From Rhodoferax potami (lineage in GTDB: Bacteria > Pseudomonadota > Gammaproteobacteria > Burkholderiales > Burkholderiaceae_C): a stretch of DNA of 64,000 bases. This document shows, piece after piece, positions 57,295 through 64,000 of the stretch (its first letter is position 1; each line of letters opens with the position of its first letter). A program made the translations under genes and the position numbers. The notes beneath the pieces are model-generated. The model was given only the letters and a program-made list of their open reading frames with translations. It searched no databases and was not told where the DNA came from. The DNA is taken from the NCBI RefSeq assembly GCF_032193765.1, contig NZ_JAVBIJ010000001.1, positions 1,612,001-1,676,000 on the forward strand. The letters are read 5' to 3'.

Positions 57295-58107
57295 TCAAAA
57301 CACCGGCTTGCGCTTGTCGAGAAAGGCAGTGATGCCTTCGCGGTGCTCGGAAGAGTCGGCATAGGCGTAGGGATCTCGCAGCTCACTTGCTATCAAATCA
57401 GGAGCTATATGCGCATATTCTGCGGGCGCTACAGGCTCATTTAGCCTACGAAGTGTTTGCTTGTTCAAGCGGGCTGCTTGTGGGGCCAGCCCCGCGATGC
57501 GCACGGCCAACTCATGGCCCGCACTGCCCAGCTCTGCTGCCATGCACACGCGGGTGAGGAAGCCGTGTACGAGCATGGCCGGGGCATCAAACACCTCGGC
57601 GGCCAGCAGCATGGCGCGGGCGACGGTGGCTCCGGCCACCCGCCCCACCAGTGCGGCCTCGCGCGGCGCCATCGGAAAACCCAAGCGGGCAATCGGGGCG
57701 CCAAAACGGGCGGTGTCGGCTGCCAGGCGCAGATCGCAACAGCTGGCGATCTCCATGCCCGCCCCCATGCAGTTGCCCTCGATCAGGGCGATGATGGGAA
57801 CGTCGCAATCGAGCATGGCCTGCAAACCACCCCACACCTCCCGCTCATGGAAGTGCTCCAATTGGGCGGCATCGAAACGGAAGCCAGGGTACTCGGCAAT
57901 ATCGCCGCCGGCACAGAAGTGGCCCTGGTCGCCACGCAGCAGCACACAGCGCACGCCGGGGTCCGCCTGCACCGCCTCGAACACTGCTTTCAACTCCGCC
58001 CACATGCTGCGGGACATGGCGTTGAATTTGCCGGTGTGGGTGAGGGTCAGAGCCCATACACCGGGTGTTCCGTAGGCATCCCGCTCGATTGCAATCCCGC
58101 CTGCCAT
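57295..58107 (-). CDS. Enoyl-CoA hydratase/isomerase family protein of the malonate operon
   Basis: A 270-residue crotonase-fold protein with the oxyanion-hole strand GHFCAGGDIAEY and IEGNCMGAGMEIASCCDLRLA. The reaction is not clear: malonate use needs no hydratase, so it may act on a related acid or on a side product. It lies 8 bases after the Bug receptor gene and before matB. Residues 227-241 (APAEYAHIAPDLIAS) come from copy B of the dispersed repeat, in the variable C-terminal region. Confidence 0.82.
   Translation of the reverse strand: MAGGIAIERDAYGTPGVWALTLTHTGKFNAMSRSMWAELKAVFEAVQADPGVRCVLLRGDQGHFCAGGDIAEYPGFRFDAAQLEHFHEREVWGGLQAMLDCDVPIIALIEGNCMGAGMEIASCCDLRLAADTARFGAPIARLGFPMAPREAALVGRVAGATVARAMLLAAEVFDAPAMLVHGFLTRVCMAAELGSAGHELAVRIAGLAPQAARLNKQTLRRLNEPVAPAEYAHIAPDLIASELRDPYAYADSSEHREGITAFLDKRKPVF
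57387..57429 (+). repeat. Dispersed palindromic repeat, copy B (inside hydratase-like gene)
   Basis: TTGCTATCAAATCAGGAGC then TATATGCGCATATTCTGCGGGCGC. It shares CTATCAAATCAGGAGC exactly with copy C at 60563. Translated on the minus strand it gives APAEYAHIAPDLIA in the enoyl-CoA hydratase-like protein. An inverted pair AGGCT/AGCCT follows immediately. Confidence 0.85.
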
Positions 58108-58115
58108 GGTGCTCC

Positions 58116-59141
58116 TTAGTCGAGTTTGGCGCCCGAGGCCTTGACCACTGTGGCCCAGCGCTTGACCTCGGCACTCACAAAGCCGCCGAACTGCGCCGGA
58201 GTGAGTTTGCCGAATTCGGCGCCGTTGTTGGCCCAGCTGGTTTTGATGTCGTCCGCCATGGAGATGCGGTTCACCTCTTCCACCACACGCGCCTGAATGT
58301 CAGCCGGTGTGCCTTTGGGAGCCCACAGCCCGTACCAGGTGGTCACGGTGTAGTTGGGCAGCCCCAACTCGGCCGCGCAGGGCACATCGGGAAACGCCGG
58401 GCTGCGCTTGCTGCCGGACACCATGAGGGCCTTGATACGCCCGCCCTTGATGTGCGCAGCGGAAGAACCCAGGCCGTCAAACATCATGTCCACACTGCCC
58501 GCCATCAGGTCTTGCAGCGCAGGGCCGGCCCCGCGGTAGGGAATATGGGTGATGAAGGTGCCGGTCTGCTGTTTGAACAGCTCACCTGCCAGGTGGTGCG
58601 AGGTGCCGCCACCTGCGGAGCCGTAGTTGAGTTTGCCCGGGTTGGCCTTGACCTGCGCCAAAAATGCCTTGAAGTCGCCTTGCACGTTCTTGGGATTCAC
58701 CACGAGCACTTGCGGCACGTTGGCGACTAGGGCCAAGGGGATAAAGTCTTTTTCAATGTCGTAGTCCAACTTGGGGTACATGCTGGGCGCAATCGCGTGG
58801 TGCACCGCACCCATAAACAAGGTGTAGCCATCGGGCGCGGCCTTGGCCGCGATACCGGCCCCCAAGGTGCCACCGGCGCCGCCGCGGTTGTCAATCACCA
58901 GCTGGGTGCCTGTGAGCTTGGCAAACTGGGCCGACATCGGGCGGGCAAAGGCATCGGTGCCGCCACCTGCCGGGAACGGCACCACCAGCGTCACCGGCTT
59001 GGCCGGCCATTTGGACTGTGCCAGAGCGCCTGCAGGGGCCAACGCCCATGCAGCCGCCAGGGCCGAGCCGGCGCCCAAGATACGGCGGCGACTGGTGCCG
59101 CAAGCCTGGTCGGGGGTGGAAAAGTCTTTTTCATGTGCCAT
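58116..59141 (-). CDS. Bug-family (TctC-like) solute-binding protein with Tat signal
   Basis: A 341-residue periplasmic receptor of the tripartite tricarboxylate transporter type. It starts with a twin-arginine signal (SRRRILGAGSALAAAWALAP) and then shows KPVTLVVPFPAGGGTDAFAR, IDNRGGAGGTLGA and YGSAGGGTSHHLAGEL, the Bug family markers. The ATG at 59141 has AGGAG six bases upstream. No TctA/TctB membrane genes are near, as is common for Bug proteins. Within a malonate operon its probable ligand is malonate or a related dicarboxylate. Confidence 0.88.
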   Translation of the reverse strand: MAHEKDFSTPDQACGTSRRRILGAGSALAAAWALAPAGALAQSKWPAKPVTLVVPFPAGGGTDAFARPMSAQFAKLTGTQLVIDNRGGAGGTLGAGIAAKAAPDGYTLFMGAVHHAIAPSMYPKLDYDIEKDFIPLALVANVPQVLVVNPKNVQGDFKAFLAQVKANPGKLNYGSAGGGTSHHLAGELFKQQTGTFITHIPYRGAGPALQDLMAGSVDMMFDGLGSSAAHIKGGRIKALMVSGSKRSPAFPDVPCAAELGLPNYTVTTWYGLWAPKGTPADIQARVVEEVNRISMADDIKTSWANNGAEFGKLTPAQFGGFVSAEVKRWATVVKASGAKLD

Positions 59142-59183
59142 GTCTGTCTCCTGCTTATTGTTGGGGTTACACACTGTCGCTGA

Positions 59184-60680
59184 CTAAAAATACAAGGTAC
59201 TCACTGCACTAGCCACCGGAATCCGGCCATGGGCCAGGCCTTCCCGGTATTTGTCGAGCCGCTGCAGGTCGTAGAGGTAATTGACCATCAGCCCGTAGGA
59301 CTGCTTCAGGCCCTTGCCCGAAGGGTCACCGGCCCAATTGAGGCGCTCCACCCGTGCACCGTTGCCCAAATGGAACCGGGCAACCGGGTCCAAGGGCTTG
59401 TCGTGCAGCGTTTCGCGGCCAAGGTACTGGGCGGCACAGCGCATGAGCATCAGGCGCACTGCCGACGTCGGCTTCAGCGCCAAGGGGGTCTCGCAGGCCG
59501 CCAGAAAATGGGCCGCGGTGACCGGCTCAAAGCCGACCGCGCGGCCCAGCTCTTCGCGCGCAGAGGCGTCAAGCCGCTCTAACTGCGCAGCCGCGTTTTT
59601 TTGCAGCCAGCTCCTGAAGCCGGGAATCGGGGACAGCGTGGCAAAGGTCTTAAGGCGGGGAAACTCGGTTTTAAGTGTTTCCACCACACGCTTGATGAGC
59701 GAGTCGCCAAAGCTGACACCCCGCAGGCCATCCTGCGTGTTGCTGATGGAGTAAAAAATCGCCGTGGTGGCCGCATTCAAATCCACCGCATCCGCAGACT
59801 CGTCCAGCAGTGGGGTGATGCAGTCCGCCAGCGCATCCACCAAAGCCACTTCCACAAAAATCAGCGGCTCATCGGGCAGGCGGGGATGAAAGAAACCGTA
59901 GCACCGGCGGTCAGAGTCGAGCCGGTTTTTCACATCGGCCCAACTTTTGATGTCGTGCACCGCCTCATATTTGATGAGTTTCTCGACGAGGGAGGCCGGA
60001 GAGTCCCAGCTGATGCGGCGTAGCTCCAGAAAGCCCACGTCGAACCAGGTGGAGAACATGTACTCCATCTCCACATCCAGCGCCTGCAGCCGCTTGTCGG
60101 ACTTCAATGCGCTCTGCATTTCCGCCCGCAGATTCACCAGAAAGCGGATGCCGGCCGCATCGGCGCTGAAGCGCTGCAGCAAGCGCCGGCGCGGCGACAC
60201 CGTGGCCCGGCGGTAGTGGACTTCGGCGGCGGCTTCATCAGGGGTGCCGAGCGCCGCAGCAAACTGTGCCTGCGCCGCTTGGGCTTTCACCGGGTCCGCC
60301 ACAAACATTTCACTCATCAGCAGCCACATATCGAGGCGGCGTGGCAGGGTGGCGCCGGCATACCAGGCCATCAGGGCCGCTGCCCGACGCCCGCCTTCAA
60401 CCTCGCTCACCCGCCCGTCAATCACCGCCTGGAGCTCTTGCAAAATGCGACGCAGCACCCTGGGCGACAAGGCCTCGTTACTTTGGCGCAGCGTTCCCTG
60501 CAAACGCTCACGGGTGCTGCGCACCTGCGGGCGCCCTTTGAAAACGCTGGATGCCGCCTTCACCACTATCAAATCAGGAGCATCTTGCGCACTATTTACG
60601 GGCGCCTGCGGCACATTTTGCTTAAAACCCCGCGGCAGTAGCCGCACGACGTTGCGGTTGATCCAGGAATCTTGTGTCAT
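59184..60680 (-). CDS. matA: Malonyl-CoA decarboxylase
   Basis: Converts malonyl-CoA to acetyl-CoA and CO2. The 498-residue protein has the helical N-terminal domain and the GNAT-like catalytic part with FYSISNTQDGLRGVSFGDSLI, TLSPIPGFRSWL and FHLGNGARVERLNWAGD, a family hallmark that includes the catalytic Ser and His. Its start overlaps the GntR regulator stop by four bases. Residues 26-40 (APVNSAQDAPDLIVV) come from copy C of the dispersed repeat, in the poorly conserved N-terminus. Confidence 0.92.
   Translation of the reverse strand: MTQDSWINRNVVRLLPRGFKQNVPQAPVNSAQDAPDLIVVKAASSVFKGRPQVRSTRERLQGTLRQSNEALSPRVLRRILQELQAVIDGRVSEVEGGRRAAALMAWYAGATLPRRLDMWLLMSEMFVADPVKAQAAQAQFAAALGTPDEAAAEVHYRRATVSPRRRLLQRFSADAAGIRFLVNLRAEMQSALKSDKRLQALDVEMEYMFSTWFDVGFLELRRISWDSPASLVEKLIKYEAVHDIKSWADVKNRLDSDRRCYGFFHPRLPDEPLIFVEVALVDALADCITPLLDESADAVDLNAATTAIFYSISNTQDGLRGVSFGDSLIKRVVETLKTEFPRLKTFATLSPIPGFRSWLQKNAAAQLERLDASAREELGRAVGFEPVTAAHFLAACETPLALKPTSAVRLMLMRCAAQYLGRETLHDKPLDPVARFHLGNGARVERLNWAGDPSGKGLKQSYGLMVNYLYDLQRLDKYREGLAHGRIPVASAVSTLYF
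60563..60605 (+). repeat. Dispersed palindromic repeat, copy C (inside malonyl-CoA decarboxylase gene)
   Basis: CCACTATCAAATCAGGAGC then ATCTTGCGCACTATTTACGGGCG. It shares 16 identical bases with copy B. Translated on the minus strand it gives APVNSAQDAPDLIV near the decarboxylase N-terminus, in the same frame as copy B. Confidence 0.8.
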
Positions 60681-61345
60681 GCCAATAACCTGCTCTTTCC
60701 GTAATGAGCCAATTCCCGCAAAGCTTCACGCTGGCGCAGCAAGTGGTTGCGCATGGCGGCATCGGCGGCCTCTGCGTCACCTGCGCGGATGGCGGCAAAC
60801 ACAGCAAGATGCTCACTGAGGCTCTGCTCCAAGCGCCCGGGGGCACGCAACTGCTGCAAGCGCGCGAGCTTGAGAATTTTTCGAAGATCCGCGATCGACT
60901 GGGCCAGCCACCGGTTGTCCGCAAGGGTGATGATGGCCTCGTGGATCGTGTAGTTGGTAGCGTAGTAGTCGGGGATCCGCCCTGCCGCAGCGTGCGCCTG
61001 CAAATTCAGGTGCAGTGCCTCAAGGGCCGCCAAGTCTGCCGCCGTGGCCTTGCGCGCCGCCTCGAAGGCGCAGCGGCCTTCCAGCAAGGCAATGACCGGA
61101 AATATGTCGTCCAAGTCCCGCTCGGTGACCTCGCTGACAAAACTACCGCGCCGCGGTTCGTGCCGGATCAGCCCTTCGGCCGCCAGCACCTTGAGCGCCT
61201 CGCGCAAGGGCGTGCGTGAGATGGACCATTCGGTGCAGAGTGCAACCTCATCCACATAAGCGCCCGCCGGCAATGCCCCTTCAAAAATGCGATGCCGCAG
61301 CCGGTCGGCTACGTCGTCATGCAAGGAATTGGGAACAGCACGCAT
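60677..61345 (-). CDS. matR: GntR/FadR-family regulator of the malonate operon
   Basis: A 222-residue regulator with a winged helix (LRHRIFEGALPAGAYVDEVAL, given in part; WSISRTPLREALKVLAAEGL) and an FCD domain with likely metal-binding residues (NYTIHEAIITLADN, LSEHLAVFAAIRAGD). By position it is the MatR-type regulator of malonate use. The ATG at 61345 has AGGAG eleven bases upstream. It overlaps the decarboxylase gene by four bases, so it is the first gene of the operon it presumably controls, via the palindrome at 61384-61415. Confidence 0.86.
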   Translation of the reverse strand: MRAVPNSLHDDVADRLRHRIFEGALPAGAYVDEVALCTEWSISRTPLREALKVLAAEGLIRHEPRRGSFVSEVTERDLDDIFPVIALLEGRCAFEAARKATAADLAALEALHLNLQAHAAAGRIPDYYATNYTIHEAIITLADNRWLAQSIADLRKILKLARLQQLRAPGRLEQSLSEHLAVFAAIRAGDAEAADAAMRNHLLRQREALRELAHYGKSRLLA

Positions 61346-61383
61346 CGGCAGACACACTCCTGAGGAACATTTCCAAGCCGGCA

Positions 61384-61415
61384 ATTTTTCATAATTACCG
61401 GTAATTACGAAAAAT
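61384..61415. promoter_or_regulatory. 32-bp palindrome upstream of matR
   Basis: A perfect core TAATTACCGGTAATTA (61392-61407) flanked by ATTTTTC on the left and GAAAAAT on the right; the whole 32 bases form one inverted repeat with a single mismatched pair (61391/61408). It sits about 40 bases before the matR start, where an autoregulatory operator is expected. No other copy of the core was noticed in the window. Confidence 0.65.
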
Positions 61416-61434
61416 CATAGAGCGCAAAACAAAA

Positions 61435-61466
61435 AAGCACCCCCGGTACTTACCCGTGGGGTGCTT
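61435..61466 (-). terminator. Rho-independent terminator of lgt
   Basis: AAGCACCCC (61435-61443) and GGGGTGCTT (61458-61466) form a 9-bp stem with a 14-base loop. On the minus strand the stem is followed by TTTTGTTTT, 33 bases past the lgt stop. Confidence 0.88.
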
Positions 61467-61498
61467 AAGTGGAGTTCTTCGGTCAGTAGACCGTGAAA

Positions 61499-62299
61499 TC
61501 AGGCTTTACGGCGATCTGCCCAAAGCCACAAGGCTGCGCCACCCAGAATCATCGGCACACAGAGCCACTGCCCCATGCTCATGCCCAGACTCAGTAAACC
61601 AAGGTGGGCATCCGGCTCCCGGAAGAACTCGGCAATGAAACGGAACACGCCATAGCCCAACAAAAATGCCGCAGCCACTTGCCCTTGCTTGCGCGGCTTG
61701 TTGGCATACCACCAGAGCAACACGAAGAGCAGCAGCCCCTCCAGCAGGAACTGATAAATTTGCGATGGATGGCGCGGCAGCGGGCCCCCATCGCGGAACA
61801 CCATTCCCCATGGCAACGTGGGGTCCGCCACCCGCCCCCACAACTCCCCGTTGATGAAGTTGCCGACCCGCCCCAAGGCCAGCCCGGTGGGTACACAGGG
61901 AGCCACCAGATCTGCGACTTGCCAGAAGGACTTTTTGCGCGAGTGGGCAAACCACAACATGGAGCCGATCACCCCGAGCATGCCGCCATGGAAACTCATG
62001 CCGCCTTGCCAGACGTACAAGACTTCCAGCGGATGGCTGGCGTAGTAGCCGGGCTTGTAGAACAGGCAGTAGCCTATGCGCCCACCGAGCACCACGCCCA
62101 TAACACCGAGGAACAAAATGTCCTCAATGTCCTTGAACGACCAAGCACCCTGCCCTGCCGCAAATGCAGGCTGACGCAGCCTGCGCGCGCCCAAGTACAG
62201 GAATAGCCCAAAAGCGACGAGGTAGGTCAGGCCGTACCAATGCACAGCGACCGGGCCCAATTGCAGCGCAATCGGGTCAATTTGAGGATGAATCAGCAT
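61499..62299 (-). CDS. lgt: Prolipoprotein diacylglyceryl transferase
   Basis: Inner-membrane enzyme that attaches diacylglycerol to lipoprotein cysteines. The 266-residue protein has about seven helices, [13 protein letters not shown] near the N-terminus, [16 protein letters not shown] with the conserved HGG, and the signature [15 protein letters not shown]. It lies between the lgt terminator and the ilvD terminator, transcribed separately from ilvD. Confidence 0.96.
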   Translation of the reverse strand: MLIHPQIDPIALQLGPVAVHWYGLTYLVAFGLFLYLGARRLRQPAFAAGQGAWSFKDIEDILFLGVMGVVLGGRIGYCLFYKPGYYASHPLEVLYVWQGGMSFHGGMLGVIGSMLWFAHSRKKSFWQVADLVAPCVPTGLALGRVGNFINGELWGRVADPTLPWGMVFRDGGPLPRHPSQIYQFLLEGLLLFVLLWWYANKPRKQGQVAAAFLLGYGVFRFIAEFFREPDAHLGLLSLGMSMGQWLCVPMILGGAALWLWADRRKA

Positions 62300-62307
62300 G
62301 AAAACCT

Positions 62308-62344
62308 AAAAAGCACACCGGAGCAGCCTACTGCCCCGGTGTGC
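62308..62344 (-). terminator. Rho-independent terminator of ilvD
   Basis: GCACACCGG (62313-62321) and CCGGTGTGC (62336-62344) form a 9-bp stem; on the minus strand TTTTTAGG follows. It lies 8 bases past the ilvD stop and just before lgt. Confidence 0.85.
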
Positions 62345-62351
62345 GGGCTGC

Positions 62352-64000
62352 TTAATCGAGCAACGAGAGGTCGCGCACGGCGCCCTTGTCGGCAGACATG
62401 ACCAACTTGGCGTAGGCCTTGAGAGCGGCTGTCACCTTGCGGGGGCGTGGTTGGGCAGGCTTCCAGCCCAGCTTGTCCTGCTCTACGCGGCGGGCTGCCA
62501 ACTCTTCATCCGAAACCAGCACGTTGATCGAACGGTTGGGGATGTCGATGCGGATACGGTCGCCATTGCGAACCAGGCCGATAGCACCACCCGCAGCCGC
62601 TTCAGGCGAAGCGTGACCGATGGACAGACCTGAGGTACCGCCAGAGAAGCGGCCATCGGTCAACAGCGCGCAGGCCTTGCCCAAGCCCTTGGACTTGATA
62701 TAGCTGGTGGGGTACAGCATCTCTTGCATGCCGGGGCCGCCCTTGGGGCCTTCGTAACGCACGATGACCACGTCACCCGCTACCACCTTGTCGGCCAAAA
62801 TATTGGCGACCGCTTCGTCTTGCGACTCCACCACGTGGGCAGGGCCTTCAAACACCAGCAAGCTGTCATCCACGCCCGCGGTTTTGACGACACAACCATT
62901 GAGCGCAATATTGCCGACCAGCACCGCCAAACCGCCTTCTTTGCTGAAGGCGTGCTCCACAGAGCGGATGCAGCCTGTAGCGCGGTCGGTGTCGAGGCTG
63001 GGCCAACGGGCGGCCTGGCTGAACGCCACCTGGGTAGGAATCCCGCCGGGGCCAGCCTTGTAAAAGGTCTTGACCGCGTCCGACGGGTTGCGGGCAATAT
63101 CCCACTGGTCGAGCGCGTCCTTCATGGTTTTGCTGTGCACAGTAGCCAAGTCGGTGTGTAAACGGCCCGCGCGGTCCAGTTCACCCAGAATGCCCATGAT
63201 GCCGCCTGCGCGGTGCACGTCTTCAATGTGGTACTTGTCCGTGTTCGGGGCGACTTTGCACAGCTGCGGCACGATCTTGGACATGCGATCGATATCGGCC
63301 ATGGTGAAGTCGATTTCCGCTTCCTGGGCAATGGCCAGAATGTGCAAGATGGTGTTGGTGGAGCCGCCCATGGCAATGTCCAGCGCCATCGCGTTCTCGA
63401 AGGCCTTGAAGCCCATGGAGCGCGGCAGGATGCTGCTGTCCTCCTCTTCGTAGTAACGCTTGCAGAGCTCCACCACCAGATGACCCGCACGCTTGAACAA
63501 TTGCTCGCGGTCGGCGTGGGTTGCCAACACGGTACCGTTACCGGGCAAAGACAAGCCCAGAGCTTCGGTCAGGCAGTTCATGGAGTTGGCGGTGAACATG
63601 CCAGAGCAAGAGCCGCAGGTGGGGCAGGCAGAGCGCTCGACTTCCGCAACATCCGCATCGCTGACCTTGTCGTCTGCGGCCATGACCATGGCATCGACCA
63701 AGTCGAGCTTTCGGAACTCAATTTTCTGGGTCGTGGGGTTGAGCAACTTGACCTTGCCGGCCTCCATCGGGCCGCCGGACACAAAAACCACGGGAATGTT
63801 CAGGCGCATAGCGGCCATCAACATGCCGGGGGTGATCTTGTCGCAATTGGAGATACACACCATGGCATCGGCGCAGTGCGCGTTAACCATGTATTCCACG
63901 CTGTCAGCAATGATGTCGCGGCTAGGCAGCGAATACAACATGCCGTCATGGCCCATGGCGATACCGTCGTCCACGGCAATCGTGTTGAACTCTTTGGCAA
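62352..64000 (-). CDS. ilvD: Dihydroxy-acid dehydratase (5' end outside the window)
   Basis: Fe-S dehydratase of branched-chain amino acid synthesis. About 549 residues are present; the reading frame stays open past 64000 ([20 protein letters not shown]), so the N-terminus lies beyond the window. Visible are [12 protein letters not shown], the cluster motif [17 protein letters not shown] and the C-terminal [19 protein letters not shown]. The ATG at 63974 is internal, not the true start. Confidence 0.97.
   Translation of the reverse strand, partial: AKEFNTIAVDDGIAMGHDGMLYSLPSRDIIADSVEYMVNAHCADAMVCISNCDKITPGMLMAAMRLNIPVVFVSGGPMEAGKVKLLNPTTQKIEFRKLDLVDAMVMAADDKVSDADVAEVERSACPTCGSCSGMFTANSMNCLTEALGLSLPGNGTVLATHADREQLFKRAGHLVVELCKRYYEEEDSSILPRSMGFKAFENAMALDIAMGGSTNTILHILAIAQEAEIDFTMADIDRMSKIVPQLCKVAPNTDKYHIEDVHRAGGIMGILGELDRAGRLHTDLATVHSKTMKDALDQWDIARNPSDAVKTFYKAGPGGIPTQVAFSQAARWPSLDTDRATGCIRSVEHAFSKEGGLAVLVGNIALNGCVVKTAGVDDSLLVFEGPAHVVESQDEAVANILADKVVAGDVVIVRYEGPKGGPGMQEMLYPTSYIKSKGLGKACALLTDGRFSGGTSGLSIGHASPEAAAGGAIGLVRNGDRIRIDIPNRSINVLVSDEELAARRVEQDKLGWKPAQPRPRKVTAALKAYAKLVMSADKGAVRDLSLLD

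Overview
This window reads as a chromosomal segment of a betaproteobacterium of the family Comamonadaceae (Rhodoferax/Curvibacter-like). That placement is inferred from the gene content (PHB depolymerase, Bug-type receptor, isc operon ending in dnaQ, complete cbb3 oxidase set with an FNR regulator), the high GC content, and a short dispersed repeat with a core close to ATAGCTGCTTGCGCATATTC. No phage, insertion sequence, plasmid function or CRISPR array is visible. Genes are densely packed and no gene-free stretch exceeds about 250 bases.

Layout. 77-5573: pyrD, a DUF4394 lipoprotein, a DAO-type flavoprotein, a small lipoprotein, and an alpha/beta hydrolase overlapping a PilZ protein. 5644-11785: tRNA-Val(CAC) and the minus-strand operon iscR-iscS-iscU-iscA-hscB-hscA-fdx-dnaQ behind a recognisable IscR site. 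11857-22385: uvrB, a flavin oxidoreductase, an aromatic/aspartate aminotransferase, a zinc phospholipase/nuclease-like exported protein, intracellular PHB depolymerase overlapping an RnfB-like ferredoxin, and a chemoreceptor with a Cache-like domain at its C-terminus. 22452-30649: a propionyl-CoA to succinyl-CoA operon (mutase, MeaB GTPase, PccB, PccA, epimerase-like VOC protein) with a divergent GntR regulator. 30667-38284: a PAS/GGDEF/EAL protein, thioesterase, an envelope-stress trio, dusA and a GAF-GGDEF cyclase. 38348-49742: the microaerobic block, with a TauE/SafE-like protein, hemN, fnr, ccoI-S-N-O-Q-P-G, a FixH-like protein and a universal stress protein, carrying three FNR boxes. 49806-55606: FIST sensor, hybrid histidine kinase and HD-GYP response regulator. 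55715-61415: a malonate operon (GntR regulator, malonyl-CoA decarboxylase, Bug receptor, enoyl-CoA hydratase-like protein, malonyl-CoA synthetase) behind a 32-bp palindrome. 61435-64000: lgt and the 3' part of ilvD.

How the parts work together. Two acyl-CoA modules (propionate and malonate) and PHB mobilisation point to storage and organic-acid metabolism. The FNR/cbb3/HemN block equips the cell for low oxygen. At least four proteins make, degrade or bind cyclic di-GMP.

The most unusual signal is the dispersed repeat: about eleven copies, roughly half of them inside genes. The six minus-strand intragenic copies are all read in the same frame. They mostly sit in linkers or termini, give related peptides (two share the residues APDLI), and in one case supply the stop codon of meaB.
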